The notes beneath the pieces were generated by a model that was given only the letters and a program-made list of their open reading frames with translations, was not told where the DNA came from and searched no databases. A DNA stretch of 64,000 nt from JAGVPT01 sp963827085 (lineage in GTDB: Bacteria > Bacteroidota > Ignavibacteria > UBA10030 > UBA8401): assembly GCA_963827085.1 (NCBI GenBank), contig CAWGZY010000002.1, positions 248,001 to 312,000 of the forward strand, given 5' to 3'. The translations under genes and the position numbers were made by a program. Shown here piece after piece: positions 17,589 through 26,315 of this stretch (the stretch's first letter is position 1; the number at the start of each line of letters is the position of its first letter).

Positions 17589-18937
17589 GGCCGCACCTCC
17601 TTTGCTCGGTCAACACGCATCGCAAAATTTTTCTCTGCACCGGAAGAATTCTGTGATACGGGTTTTTGCTGATCATCCGCTTCTTTCATGGGATAGACCG
17701 GCGTCGGAATCTGTTCTTTCAGGATTAGCATTCTAAATTTACCCCACAAATACGAGAAGATGTTCGGCTTATCAGGATCGGGGATTTTGTGACTCACGGC
17801 AGGAACCGTCCGCAGGTAGGCGACAATGGCGTTTTGATCATCTTCTTTTAATGCAGCAAGCGCCGCCCACGGCATCGGGAAGGGGAGAAACTTCCTTCCA
17901 TCGCGCGAGATTCCCTGAGTAAATGCTCTTTTGATTTCCTGATCGGTCCAGTCCCCCAATCCGGTTTCCTTGTCCGAAGTGAGGTTCCGCGCAACGTACT
18001 TTCCGAACGGATAGAGGTCAAACGTCAATCCTCCCGATAACTGCGACCCCTCGACAATATGGAGATCTTCGGTATATCTGGAATGACATCCCCCGCATCC
18101 GATGGTCCGGACGAGGTATTTTCCCCGCTGGACAGGGTCAGCCTTTGCTTGAGCATCGAGCTTGCTATAAAATTCCTTGACTTCATTTTCATTCATCTTC
18201 CACACGGGTTTGCGTGCGATTGAAACGATGTAGTTTGCAAGGTTCCACATCTCTTTGTCGCTCGCTGTGCCGGCGTACGACGGCATCGGTGTTCCGTCAA
18301 TGCCTGTGCTGAACCGCAGATAAATATCTCGCGCGGTCGCCCCTCCGCGGAAGGTCCATGGCTCCGTCAGGTTCACCGCATTGGTTTCAAAATTCCATTC
18401 ATCCTGAAAATCTGTTGCCGCCGCGCCCGTTCCGGCGCCGTCGGTTCCATGACAATCAGCGCACTGCAATTTTGCGTAGACTTTTTTCCCGGCTGCAATG
18501 CTTGCGGGCGAATACGGAACTGGAGTTCCTACACGAATGGGACGGGGTTTATCTTTTTGAAAGCGGGGCGAGAATGTCTTCACATAATCGACCACTTCTT
18601 TTAATGAATCGCCTTTGATGAACGGCGACCAATCCGGCATTGAGGTCCCATGCAAGCCGTTTTTTATCGTTGTTGTCAGGTCTTCATCCGTCGGAAGGCT
18701 TCCGGATTCCGTCGAGCGAAACTTGAACATGCCAGAAGTAAAATTCCGGGGTCGGGGATTGAGCAGCGCCGAAGCGACGCCATCCCCTTTTCCCGTTGTC
18801 CCATGACATTGAACGCAATGCATAGTATAGATGGATTTTCCCACGGCGGACCGGGAAACCGCTTGCGGAAAGGCGGTCGACGCGCTCCACATCAATACCG
18901 CAAAAACCATACACGTGGTTTTGGAAAACGGTTTCAT
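17585..18937 (-). CDS. Triple-haem cytochrome c
   Basis: The 450-residue exported protein has a signal peptide (about 1-24) and three CxxCH sites: CVQCH (41-45), CADCH (159-163) and CGGCH (281-285). These head three cytochrome c domains arranged like the cytochrome subunits of membrane alcohol/aldehyde dehydrogenases or of diheme/triheme electron shuttles. Possible axial methionines occur in TSMPDW, TPMPSY and FPMPWA. A start at 18937 is preferred because GGAGG precedes it, and the further in-frame ATG at 18991 would extend into repeat family A. It overlaps the downstream monohaem gene. Confidence 0.87.
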   Translation of the reverse strand: MKPFSKTTCMVFAVLMWSASTAFPQAVSRSAVGKSIYTMHCVQCHGTTGKGDGVASALLNPRPRNFTSGMFKFRSTESGSLPTDEDLTTTIKNGLHGTSMPDWSPFIKGDSLKEVVDYVKTFSPRFQKDKPRPIRVGTPVPYSPASIAAGKKVYAKLQCADCHGTDGAGTGAAATDFQDEWNFETNAVNLTEPWTFRGGATARDIYLRFSTGIDGTPMPSYAGTASDKEMWNLANYIVSIARKPVWKMNENEVKEFYSKLDAQAKADPVQRGKYLVRTIGCGGCHSRYTEDLHIVEGSQLSGGLTFDLYPFGKYVARNLTSDKETGLGDWTDQEIKRAFTQGISRDGRKFLPFPMPWAALAALKEDDQNAIVAYLRTVPAVSHKIPDPDKPNIFSYLWGKFRMLILKEQIPTPVYPMKEADDQQKPVSQNSSGAEKNFAMRVDRAKEVRP

Positions 18938-18962
18938 TATTCCTCCGTGAAATGAAAAAATT

Positions 18963-19057
18963 AAGACATCTGAAAAAATCCTGCACGCCAAGTCGCTGGC
19001 GAAGCCATCCCCGGGATTTGCGCGAGACGTACTTTCAGGAACATTCAGAAGTCTCAG
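18963..19057. repeat. MITE-like repeat, family A, copy 2
   Basis: Ends AGACATCTGAAAAA and TTCAGAAGTCTCAG enclose GCCAAGTCGCTGGCGAAGCC and TTTGCGCGAGACGT, nearly identical to copy 1 at 15096. It lies immediately upstream of the cytochrome operon start and abuts a family B element. Confidence 0.75.
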
Positions 19058-19060
19058 ATT

Positions 19061-19234
19061 ATTAACTTATGTTACGCAAAAGCTCAATGTTATCGCCACG
19101 AAGTCACAAAGTCATTAAGAAAAATAACCTTTTTTATTAATGGACTTAACAGAATTGAGCTTTCCCTAAAAAGTTTTTGTGGCTTCGTGCCATCGTGGCA
19201 AAGCTTTTAAACTCTGCGTAACATCAGTTATTAA
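19061..19234. repeat. MITE-like repeat, family B, copy 1
   Basis: The left end TTAACTTATGTTACGCA and right end TGCGTAACATCAGTTATTAA are inverted repeats. The interior carries ATCGCCACGAAGTCACAAAG and a mirrored GTGGCTTCGTG...CGTGGC part. Further copies lie at 39850-40063 and, shortened, at 22688-22826. Confidence 0.75.
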
Positions 19235-19240
19235 TTCAAT

Positions 19241-19540
19241 TCATTCAACCACTGTGTAAATTTCGCGCCTGCCTGAATCGACCAACGGCGTAAACTTAGC
19301 ATGATACCACTCGCCGAACTCTTTCATTCCAAGCTCGCTCTTCAACGACTGCTCAAAGGCTGTCAGATTTTCGAACGTATTCTCCAGGATGAATATGTAG
19401 AACGGACCGGTGCAATCAGTGAGAACACGGCTTTCCGGAAGATTGTATTTCTTGCGAAGCGCTGCGAATTCTTTCCACGCAGCCTTCGCTTCTTTGGCTT
19501 TTCCAAATTTCAATTGAAATACCTCGCGGACGACTATCAT
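19241..19540 (-). CDS. Small protein, NIPSNAP/ABM-like dimeric alpha-beta barrel suspected
   Basis: The 99-residue protein starts MIVVREVFQLKFGKAKEA, the opening strand and helix of NIPSNAP-like and antibiotic-monooxygenase-like small barrels. It ends with DSGRREIYTVVE. No catalytic residues can be assigned. A start at 19540 is supported by AAGGAGAT just upstream, while the longer in-frame start at 19588 has none. It is a single gene and divergent from the AspT-like transporter gene. Function is unknown. Confidence 0.6.
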   Translation of the reverse strand: MIVVREVFQLKFGKAKEAKAAWKEFAALRKKYNLPESRVLTDCTGPFYIFILENTFENLTAFEQSLKSELGMKEFGEWYHAKFTPLVDSGRREIYTVVE

Positions 19541-19798
19541 AGAAATCTCCTTTTGTTTGTTTAATTGGAATAAAAAGCACGAGAGCATTGTTGCTGAAAA
19601 AAAACAGCAATACCTTGTGCTTAATGAATTTCGCGTTGGAAGTGATTTATACTAGCACGACCGGCTTACGATATGAATTCAAGCCCTACATGCATTGAAT
19701 CTCCCCGGTCTTTTGCCTACATTTGTGCGGTAATGTATGTTTTCGTAAAGATTAAGTCAAGAATAATTTCTTGCCACCCCCTTGAATTTCGACAATCC

Positions 19799-21466
19799 AT
19801 GACAATGCAGCCGCTCGTAGATTTTTTTGCAGAAAACCAGCTTCTTCTTTTCTTTACCGTCATCGGGCTCGGCTACCTTGCCGGCCAGATCAAAGTGTTC
19901 GGGTTCAGCCTTGGCGTCTCGGCTGTGCTCTTTGTCGGGATAGCGTTCGGCGCGCTTGATAAAAGGCTCAGTCTCCCCGAATACATCTACATCATCGGGC
20001 TTGTTCTTTTCGTGTATGCCGTCGGGCTGCAATCGGGTCCGAGCTTCTTTGCTTCATTCCAGAAACGCGGATTGCACACAAACGGACTCGCTGCACTTCT
20101 GCTCATCGCCGGAGCGTTGATGACGGTTGTCATTTGGAAAGTTCTTGGCATCTCTCCGTCGAGTGCGGCCGGACTTTTTTGCGGCGCGTTGACGAGCACT
20201 CCGGCACTCGCCGCAACTGTTGAGACTGCAAAATCTCTTTCTATAAACCTTCCGCGCGATGTTGCCGACCTCAACGCCAATAGTCCGGTAGTAACATACG
20301 GCCTTGCGTATCCGTTCGGCGTGCTTGGAGTCCTCTTATGGTCCTTTGTTTTCATAAAGATTTTTAAAATAGACTTTGCAAAGGAAGAAGCAACGCGCAT
20401 GAGGGAATCCGGTTCGGACATCATCGTCAGCCGGACGTTTCATATAACGAATCCTGCAATCAATGGAAAAAGCGCCGAGGAATCCCTACAGCTTCTCGGC
20501 CAACCGGCATTCACACTCAGCCGGATCAAAAAGGGAGCGAGCATCGAAATCGTCAGACCGGACACGATACTCTCCACGGGCGATCGGATAGTAGCGGTTG
20601 GAACGCAGGATGCACTTGAGCGGGCACGAATATTGTTCGGCGAAGAGGCGGCGGATCATCTCCCTCTCGACAACACCGGAATCGATTTTCGGCGCATCTT
20701 CGTTTCCAACACATCTGTTGTCGGCAAACGTATTCACGAGCTTAATCTAGAAAAAGAATTCGGTGCCACAATCACCCGCTTGCGCCGCGGCGATGTCGAT
20801 TTTGTTCCATCGCCGGATACCATTCTTGAAATGGGGGACAGAATCCGCGTTGTCACTCGTCTCGAAAATCTGGACCGCATCACAAAATATTTCGGCGACT
20901 CGATGAAAGCGATCTCCGAAACGGATTTTCTTTCCATTTCGTTCGGCATCGTACTGGGAGTGATGGTTGGCATGATCCCTCTTCCGCTTCCGCACGGAAT
21001 GGTGTTTAAACTCGGATTTGCCGGCGGACCGCTCGTCGTTGCCCTCATCCTCGGCCGGCTCGAACGCACCGGGCCTATCCTCTGGGCGCTTCCATTCAAC
21101 GCAAATCTTGTACTGAGGCAAACAGGGCTTGTCTTTTTCCTCGCGGGAATCGGTACAAAAGCCGGTTTCGGCTTTGGGACAATATTTCAATCGGGAGGAT
21201 GGGAATTGATCGCGGCGGGTGCGCTCATAACCACATGCGTTGTCGTGTTAACAATACTTGTCTCCTATAAATACCTGAAGCTACCGATGTCCGCAGTCGT
21301 AGGAATCGTGGCCGGCATGTCTACACAATCGGCTTGCCTTGCCTATGCGAACCAACAGACGCAAAACGAACAGCCGAACATCTGGTACGCCACCGTATAT
21401 CCGGCCTCGATGATCGCTAAAATCATCCTTGCACAAATCATCGTTTCTGTGCTGTGGATGCTATAA
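19799..21466 (+). CDS. AspT/YidE/YbjL-family transporter with two TrkA-C domains
   Basis: The membrane protein of about 555 residues has two sets of about five hydrophobic helices flanking a central cytoplasmic pair of RCK/TrkA-C domains. The family motif GLQSGPSFF is in the first half, SPVVTYGLAYPFGVLG follows, and the second half holds FLAGIGTKAGFGF. This is the aspartate:alanine exchanger (AspT) and YidE/YbjL architecture; the transported substrate is unknown. Codons upstream of 19799 (open back to 19673) do not resemble the family, so the ATG at 19799 or 19805 is preferred, although neither has a good ribosome site. It appears monocistronic. Confidence 0.82.
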   Translation: MTMQPLVDFFAENQLLLFFTVIGLGYLAGQIKVFGFSLGVSAVLFVGIAFGALDKRLSLPEYIYIIGLVLFVYAVGLQSGPSFFASFQKRGLHTNGLAALLLIAGALMTVVIWKVLGISPSSAAGLFCGALTSTPALAATVETAKSLSINLPRDVADLNANSPVVTYGLAYPFGVLGVLLWSFVFIKIFKIDFAKEEATRMRESGSDIIVSRTFHITNPAINGKSAEESLQLLGQPAFTLSRIKKGASIEIVRPDTILSTGDRIVAVGTQDALERARILFGEEAADHLPLDNTGIDFRRIFVSNTSVVGKRIHELNLEKEFGATITRLRRGDVDFVPSPDTILEMGDRIRVVTRLENLDRITKYFGDSMKAISETDFLSISFGIVLGVMVGMIPLPLPHGMVFKLGFAGGPLVVALILGRLERTGPILWALPFNANLVLRQTGLVFFLAGIGTKAGFGFGTIFQSGGWELIAAGALITTCVVVLTILVSYKYLKLPMSAVVGIVAGMSTQSACLAYANQQTQNEQPNIWYATVYPASMIAKIILAQIIVSVLWML

Positions 21467-21502
21467 GCAGATGTCGGACATCTGTTGAAATTGCGAGCAT
21501 GT

Positions 21503-21628
21503 GACCTTCATCTCGTTCCCAATCTCTGATTGGGAACGGAGTAAAGCTGAAGCTCCGCTTCACGGGTGGGTCGAAGGGACATCATTGGCTGCAACATTCG
21601 TTCCCAAACGGAGTTTGGGAACGAGATA
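21503..21628. repeat. Tandem GTTCCCAA palindrome repeat, unit 1
   Basis: Begins TCTCGTTCCCAATCTCTGATTGGGAACGGAG, each half a small hairpin, and ends CGTTCCCAAACGGAGTTTGGGAACGAGA. Unit 2, in the same orientation, starts 189 bp further on. Spurious short reading frames cross both units. Confidence 0.8.
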
Positions 21629-21691
21629 AACTAGATAAAATCTGCATTTTAATTATATACCGAACATGAATTTTTATCATAACTTTCCGTT

Positions 21692-21816
21692 GACTTTCAT
21701 CTCGTTCCCAATCTCTGATTGGGAACGGAGTATGGCAGAAGCTCGGCTTCACAAATGGAACGAAGGGACGACATTGGCGGCACAATTCGTTCCCAAACGG
21801 AGTTTGGGAACGAGAC
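21692..21816. repeat. Tandem GTTCCCAA palindrome repeat, unit 2
   Basis: Same start and end palindromes as unit 1 with a related spacer (AGAAGCTCGGCTTCAC against GAAGCTCCGCTTCAC). The pair occupies most of the 550-bp gap before rplU. Confidence 0.8.
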
Positions 21817-21946
21817 AATAACAGCCGATCCGTAGCAGCGGGAGAGTTTAGGAACCAGATAAAAACAAGATAAAAGCGGCCGGGCTCACCCAAATTGCGG
21901 CATACACTACTCACTTTTCGCTTCAAATCTTTCTCGCAACTTTCCG

Positions 21947-21975
21947 TTGACTTTTTTCCATTTTTTTGCTATAAT
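21947..21975 (+). promoter_or_regulatory. Sigma-70-type promoter of rplU-rpmA
   Basis: TTGACT (21947-21952), exactly 17 bp, then TATAAT (21970-21975) preceded by TTTGC. It lies 46 bp before the rplU start. This is the clearest promoter in the window and shares TTTGCTATA with the rsmA promoter at 40134. Confidence 0.8.
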
Positions 21976-22021
21976 AGTAGTCCAATTTGAAAGACCATTA
22001 TTTTGAGGAAGGATGTATCCG

Positions 22022-22330
22022 ATGTATGCAGTCGTTGAGATCGCCGGGCAGCAATACAAAGTGAACCCCGAAGAAAAGCTTTACGTGCCGAGGCTGGAAA
22101 ATGAAGTCGGCAGCAGCGTGAAATTCGAAAAAGTGCTCCTGCTTTCCAACGACAAAGAAGTCAAAGTCGGCGCGCCCGTCGTTTCAGGCGCTTCGGTGAA
22201 TGCAAAAGTACTTGCGCATGTGAAGGACGAAAAGGTTATTGTCTTCAAAAAGAAGAAGCGTAAAGGCTACCGCGTGAAACGCGGCCATCGGCAGCAATAC
22301 ACCCACATAGAAATTACATCGATAGCGTAA
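22022..22330 (+). CDS. rplU: 50S ribosomal protein L21
   Basis: The 102-residue protein has the standard L21 sequence: MYAVVEIAGQQYKV at the start, then KVGAPVV, and a basic KKKRKGYRVKRGHRQQYTHI tail that contacts 23S rRNA. The second ATG (22022) is the true start, because it gives the canonical N-terminus and sits 9 bp after GAGGAAGG. The ATG three codons earlier directly abuts that site. A strong promoter is upstream and rpmA follows by 14 bp, the usual L21-L27 operon. Confidence 0.96.
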   Translation: MYAVVEIAGQQYKVNPEEKLYVPRLENEVGSSVKFEKVLLLSNDKEVKVGAPVVSGASVNAKVLAHVKDEKVIVFKKKKRKGYRVKRGHRQQYTHIEITSIA

Positions 22331-22344
22331 GGGAGATTTGAAGT

Positions 22345-22598
22345 ATGGCTCATAAAAAAGGGGGCGGAAGCTCCCGTAACGGACGAGACAGCAATGCCCA
22401 GCGGCTTGGCGTAAAGCGCTTCAGCGGCCAAAAAGTTCTCGCTGGAACAATCTTAGTGCGCCAGCGGGGAACAAAATTTCATCCCGGCTCTAATGTGGCA
22501 AAGGGGGGGACGATACGTTGTTCGCCCTGACTGACGGCATAGTGAAGTTTCAACGGGTCGGAAAAACACGACAGGCAATTTCAATCGTCACGGCATAA
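22345..22598 (+). CDS. rpmA: 50S ribosomal protein L27, frame interrupted at a seven-G run
   Basis: The N-terminal 55 residues are canonical L27 (MAHKKGGGSSRNGRDSNAQR, then GTKFHPGSNVAKGG). As written, the frame ends early at 22530 after 61 codons. Shifting to the -1 frame at the G-run (22503-22509) restores DDTLFALTDGIVKFQRVG and a stop at 22596-22598, giving a normal length of about 84 residues. L27 is a near-universal ribosomal protein at the peptidyl-transferase centre, so true loss is unlikely. A missing G in the assembly is the simplest reason. The run G-GGG-GGG also has the form of a -1 slippery heptamer, so programmed frameshifting cannot be excluded. Confidence 0.9.
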
Positions 22599-22633
22599 AC
22601 GGAGACAACTTCTTCGTCTTCAAAAAATACCTC

Positions 22634-22667
22634 ATGCGTAAGAGTTTCGCTCTTACGCATTTTTTTT
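22634..22667 (+). terminator. Rho-independent terminator after rpmA
   Basis: An 11-bp stem ATGCGTAAGAG / CTCTTACGCAT with a five-base loop, followed by a run of T. Placed 36 bp after the frame-corrected rpmA stop. Confidence 0.92.
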
Positions 22668-22687
22668 AGCGGCGCAATGTTCGATTT

Positions 22688-22826
22688 TCATCTTGCGCAA
22701 ACCGCAGGCAAATTTGCCACGAAGGCACAAAAGCACTAAGAAAAATAAAATTTCTTAGTTTACATATCCAGAGCCTTGGTGCCTTCGTGGCAATGTTCAT
22801 TCCCTGCGTAACATTAGTTCTTAACT
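22688..22826. repeat. MITE-like repeat, family B, shortened copy
   Basis: TTTGCCACGAAGGCACAAAAG is mirrored by CCTTCGTGGCAA, and the right end TGCGTAACATTAGTTCTTAA matches family B copies at 19061 and 39850. The left terminus is mostly lost. It ends about 18 bp before the mdh start. Confidence 0.65.
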
Positions 22827-22843
22827 TACTCTTGGAGACCACA

Positions 22844-23767
22844 GTGAAAATTACAGTGATCGGTGCAGGCAATGTGGGCGCGACGTCCGCACAGCGCATC
22901 GCAGAAAAAGAATTGGCAAACGAAGTTGTCCTAGTCGATGTTGTCGACGGACTTCCCCAGGGCAAAGGGCTTGATATGTACGAGTCGGCGCCGGTGGAGG
23001 GGTTCGATTCGAAAATCATCGGAACGAATACCTACGATGCAACGGCGAACTCCGACATCATTGTTATCACTGCCGGCATTGCACGCAAACCGGGCATGAG
23101 CCGCGACGACCTTCTTAACACCAACGCCGGAATTCTCAAAACAGTAACCGAACAGGCGGTCGCAAAATCCCCGAAATCAATCTTGATCGTTGTATCCAAC
23201 CCGCTCGACGTTATGGTCTACGTCGCTCTCAAAGTCAGCGGCTTCGACAGGCATCGTGTGATCGGGATGGCGGGCGTCCTGGACACGGCTCGCTTTCGGT
23301 CGTTCATTGCAATGGAGTTGAATGTTTCCGTCGAAGATGTCACCGCTTTCGTTCTCGGAGGGCATGGTGATTCGATGGTGCCGCTTCCCCGCTACACTTC
23401 GGTAGCAGGAATTCCCCTGGCCGACTTACTGCCGCAAGAAAAAATTGAAGCGCTTGTTACCCGTGCGCGCAACGGCGGAATTGAGATCGTTAATTATCTC
23501 AAAACAGGAAGCGCTTATTACGCACCTTCCTCTGCCGCCGTTCAAATGGTGGAAGCAATCGTAAAAGATAAAAAACGGATTCTCCCCTGCGCAGCCTATC
23601 TGCAAGGCGAGTATGGATTGCGGGATACTGTTGTCGGCGTGCCTATGAAGCTTGGGAAGAACGGCATCGAGCAGATTATCGAAATTAAGCTGACACAGGA
23701 AGAATCGGCAGCGTTGAAAAAATCGGCCGACGATGTAAAATTAAACATGGAAAAGGTGAAGCTGTAA
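22844..23767 (+). CDS. mdh: Malate dehydrogenase (LDH-like type)
   Basis: The 307-residue NAD-dependent enzyme interconverts malate and oxaloacetate. Visible are the Rossmann motif GAGNVGAT at the N-terminus, the mobile loop with malate-selecting arginines (ARKPGMSRDD), the Asp-Arg pair region (GVLDTARFR) and the catalytic His in GGHGDSMVP. The start is GTG at 22844, because this gives the canonical VKITVIGAGNVG and sits 7 bp after GGAG. An in-frame ATG at 22787 would run into repeat family B. The gene is alone between a repeat and a hairpin terminator. Confidence 0.95.
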   Translation: MKITVIGAGNVGATSAQRIAEKELANEVVLVDVVDGLPQGKGLDMYESAPVEGFDSKIIGTNTYDATANSDIIVITAGIARKPGMSRDDLLNTNAGILKTVTEQAVAKSPKSILIVVSNPLDVMVYVALKVSGFDRHRVIGMAGVLDTARFRSFIAMELNVSVEDVTAFVLGGHGDSMVPLPRYTSVAGIPLADLLPQEKIEALVTRARNGGIEIVNYLKTGSAYYAPSSAAVQMVEAIVKDKKRILPCAAYLQGEYGLRDTVVGVPMKLGKNGIEQIIEIKLTQEESAALKKSADDVKLNMEKVKL

Positions 23768-23790
23768 AAACGGGAGCTGACCCCACCCTG

Positions 23791-23816
23791 CCCTCCCCTG
23801 TTAGGGGAGGGTTTAT
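23791..23816. terminator. GC-rich hairpin between mdh and the RsbW-like gene
   Basis: CCCTCCCC, loop TGTTA, GGGGAGGG then TTTATT. Lies between convergent genes and is a plausible mdh terminator, though the T-tract is weak. Confidence 0.55.
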
Positions 23817-23825
23817 TAGAGTACC

Positions 23826-24254
23826 TCACATTTTCATCGTCATCGTTACTTCATTGCCGTTCGTGTTAAAACCGACTTTATCCATCAGTTGATGCATCAA
23901 AAAAACACCCCTGCCGCTTTCGCGCAATAAGTTATCCTCGTGGATCGGGTTCGGGATGACGCTGGGATTGAACCCTTTTCCCTCGTCTTTAACTTTGATC
24001 ACCAGAACATTCCCCCGGCGTGTGCATGACACAACGACTTTCTTCGCCGGATTCCGTTTGTTCCCGTGGATGATCGCATTATTCACCGCTTCAGTGACGA
24101 CGACGAGCAATGAGCCGAACTTCTCGTCATCGATCTTGAATGCCGAGTTCATTTTCAGCAAAAATTCTTCCACGCGATGAATGTTCTTCGGGTCGCTTCC
24201 CATTGTGATCCGAAAAGTCTTCTGCGCCGTCCGCCGCCGAGAGTGTGCTGCCAC
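23826..24254 (-). CDS. RsbW-like anti-sigma factor / serine kinase (HATPase_c_2)
   Basis: The 142-residue GHKL ATPase has an N-box at EAVNNAIIHGNK, a G1 box at DEGKGFNP and a G2 box at GRGVFLMHQL. These match anti-sigma kinases of the RsbW/SpoIIAB type, which bind a sigma factor or phosphorylate an STAS antagonist. No STAS protein, phosphatase or cognate sigma factor is adjacent. A start at GTG 24254 is inferred from AAGGA 5 bp upstream; the ATG at 24203 is an alternative. It begins 12 bp after the upstream outer-membrane gene ends. Confidence 0.8.
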   Translation of the reverse strand: MAAHSRRRTAQKTFRITMGSDPKNIHRVEEFLLKMNSAFKIDDEKFGSLLVVVTEAVNNAIIHGNKRNPAKKVVVSCTRRGNVLVIKVKDEGKGFNPSVIPNPIHEDNLLRESGRGVFLMHQLMDKVGFNTNGNEVTMTMKM

Positions 24255-24265
24255 TGCAGTCCTTT

Positions 24266-26191
24266 TCAAAAATTCGCTTTTGCCGACATCATGATATTCG
24301 ACACATCGCGTGTCGGCTGGTTTATCTCTTTTTGAAATTCCTTCCACCCCTGAATTTCGAGCCGCCACCCCGAGCGCAACGTAAGCAAAATCGACGTTGT
24401 CGGCCCATAGCTGAAATAATTCCCGTTCGGTACGCGCGTCGTGCCGCTATACAGATAGCTGTTCTGCACAAATGAACGGAACCCCGCGCTGCAGACGAGC
24501 CTTTCCTGAATGGTGTACCGAAGCGCCGGAGAAAAAGTTACTTCCTGAAAATACTGTTGAGGCCGCTCCGAAAATTGCTGCCAGTCCAACTGAGCGCGTT
24601 CATACAACCGAACATGTAAAAGAAAATCAAGCCCTATGCTTGAAGACATATCATACGACGTCGAATCGAGAAATGCAAATTGCCTGTATGAATAGCTCTC
24701 AACCGTAGGCACAAGTGTCTCAAAATCGAACACCGTGTAATTGGCAAGTACCTCGAACGTATTAACCATCCTCATGGCTGGGGAGGGTGTATAGGTCAAT
24801 TCCGGGGCTAATCGAAATATACGGTTCCAGTTGTTGTTCGCGCTCCGGGCCGCAAGCAGGTAGACCATGTGGTTCAGCGTTGCCTCGGCGGTAACGCTGA
24901 TCTCAAAATAGTCATTCCAACGATGGGATTCCCGGCCGGAGAACGTAATGTAAAGTTCGTCGTGGTCGTCGGTGTTCGTCGAATCGGGGGTAACATAGTG
25001 AAGAATGCTGGCCGAGCTTTCAAAAGAAACGAAGTCGCTTGCAGACACCGGCATAGAAAAAATGCCGCGCAATGATGTTTTGCGCGCATCATTGTCTAAC
25101 TGCGATTCCTGTTCCGAGGCGCTTTGTTGGATATCCGGGTCCACCCCATCGATTTTCTGCAGAATATGCGTTTCATCCCGGTCGCTGGTATGGATACCGA
25201 CCGAAACAAAGATGTTATTGATGTCGCGGTAGTTGAGGTCGATTCCCCCCTCGAGCCGTTGTTCCACCACGGTAACGTCGTACGGAATCAATGTCGGCTC
25301 CGACAACGCTTTGTAGCGAAATGCGTTGCTGATCGTCCGTGTTTCGACGAGAGTCTGGACAACTGCCGAAAGTTCCTTTCCGACCGCGTAGTGAAGCGTG
25401 TTCGATACATTATAGATCTCGTCCACCCTGCTTCGAATGTTGTACTTCACTCCAAACTCCTTTTGCATGACGCTATCGGCAGGTACATAAAAGTCCCAAC
25501 GATTGTTCGACCATTGGAATCGAAGGCTGTCAAACGACCCTTCGAGAAAATCCTTCCCCAAAAACAATTGCGAGCCGTTGCTGCGGAAATACCGGGGCGA
25601 CAAATTGCTCACGTTCAACCGCAATGATGCAAGCGTTTCGTACCCGTCGATATCGACCGAATCCAGCTGAGAAGACAACTTGTAATTCCATCCCTGATCT
25701 GTTTGATCCTGCTGGCGGTCGACACGAAAACCGACAAGCGGGGAGACGGAGATATACGGCAAAGGCCGTATCGAGACGCCGACAAGGCCGGTTTGAAGCG
25801 CGGCGTTGCTAACGTCGAGCGATTGGTTGTCCGAAAGGGTAAATGTTGACGCTTCAAGGTCCATGTCCAGCATTGAAGACACCCTTCGCGACGCATTCAG
25901 CCACAGCGTATGCTCATCGCGAAGGGAGTTTTGATTCTGCTCGATAAATGATGAGCTGTAGCGGTCATGAACGTCCATGGAGAAACCGCTGTCGCGTCCG
26001 CTGTAATCGGCTTTGAAATTCCACAGGTACGTGTTCAGATTTCGTTCGAAGCTGATGCCTGCGTCATTGGAATCCCGCGCAGCAACAGCATTGTATCGCA
26101 GTGTGTCGGCCTGAGCATGAGCAATTGCCGGGAGAACGACAAGCAAGAAAATGCCGGCTCCAAAAAACAAATGTGAAATTGTATTCTTCAT
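24266..26191 (-). CDS. Large outer-membrane beta-barrel protein (hypothetical)
   Basis: The 641-residue protein has a signal peptide MKNTISHLFFGAGIFLLVVL (cleaved near AHAQ). It is otherwise beta-rich with alternating polar and aromatic residues and ends with a C-terminal Phe (MMSAKANF). That pattern fits an outer-membrane barrel of roughly 20 or more strands. There is no plug or TonB box and no family is recognised. It may share a transcript with the RsbW-like gene 12 bp downstream. The role is unknown. Confidence 0.6.
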   Translation of the reverse strand: MKNTISHLFFGAGIFLLVVLPAIAHAQADTLRYNAVAARDSNDAGISFERNLNTYLWNFKADYSGRDSGFSMDVHDRYSSSFIEQNQNSLRDEHTLWLNASRRVSSMLDMDLEASTFTLSDNQSLDVSNAALQTGLVGVSIRPLPYISVSPLVGFRVDRQQDQTDQGWNYKLSSQLDSVDIDGYETLASLRLNVSNLSPRYFRSNGSQLFLGKDFLEGSFDSLRFQWSNNRWDFYVPADSVMQKEFGVKYNIRSRVDEIYNVSNTLHYAVGKELSAVVQTLVETRTISNAFRYKALSEPTLIPYDVTVVEQRLEGGIDLNYRDINNIFVSVGIHTSDRDETHILQKIDGVDPDIQQSASEQESQLDNDARKTSLRGIFSMPVSASDFVSFESSASILHYVTPDSTNTDDHDELYITFSGRESHRWNDYFEISVTAEATLNHMVYLLAARSANNNWNRIFRLAPELTYTPSPAMRMVNTFEVLANYTVFDFETLVPTVESYSYRQFAFLDSTSYDMSSSIGLDFLLHVRLYERAQLDWQQFSERPQQYFQEVTFSPALRYTIQERLVCSAGFRSFVQNSYLYSGTTRVPNGNYFSYGPTTSILLTLRSGWRLEIQGWKEFQKEINQPTRDVSNIMMSAKANF

Positions 26192-26315
26192 CCAAACGTT
26201 TCACGAGGACAAAAAAATTTTATTACCGGCAGAGTGATATGCGGTGCAGGGAGTTCAATAGCCGGCAGGTTATCGACGCCGGCTTCGATGTCAACAAGAT
26301 TCGGCGTTGGCTTCA

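Noticed and set aside
21503..21816. Possible CRISPR array
   Set aside because: Only two units of about 125 bp with internal palindromes, no short regular repeats and no cas genes.
21582..21926. Open frame of 114 codons on the minus strand between the AspT-like and rplU genes
   Set aside because: It is read through the tandem GTTCCCAA repeats (repeated SRSQTPFGNE) and is not a gene.
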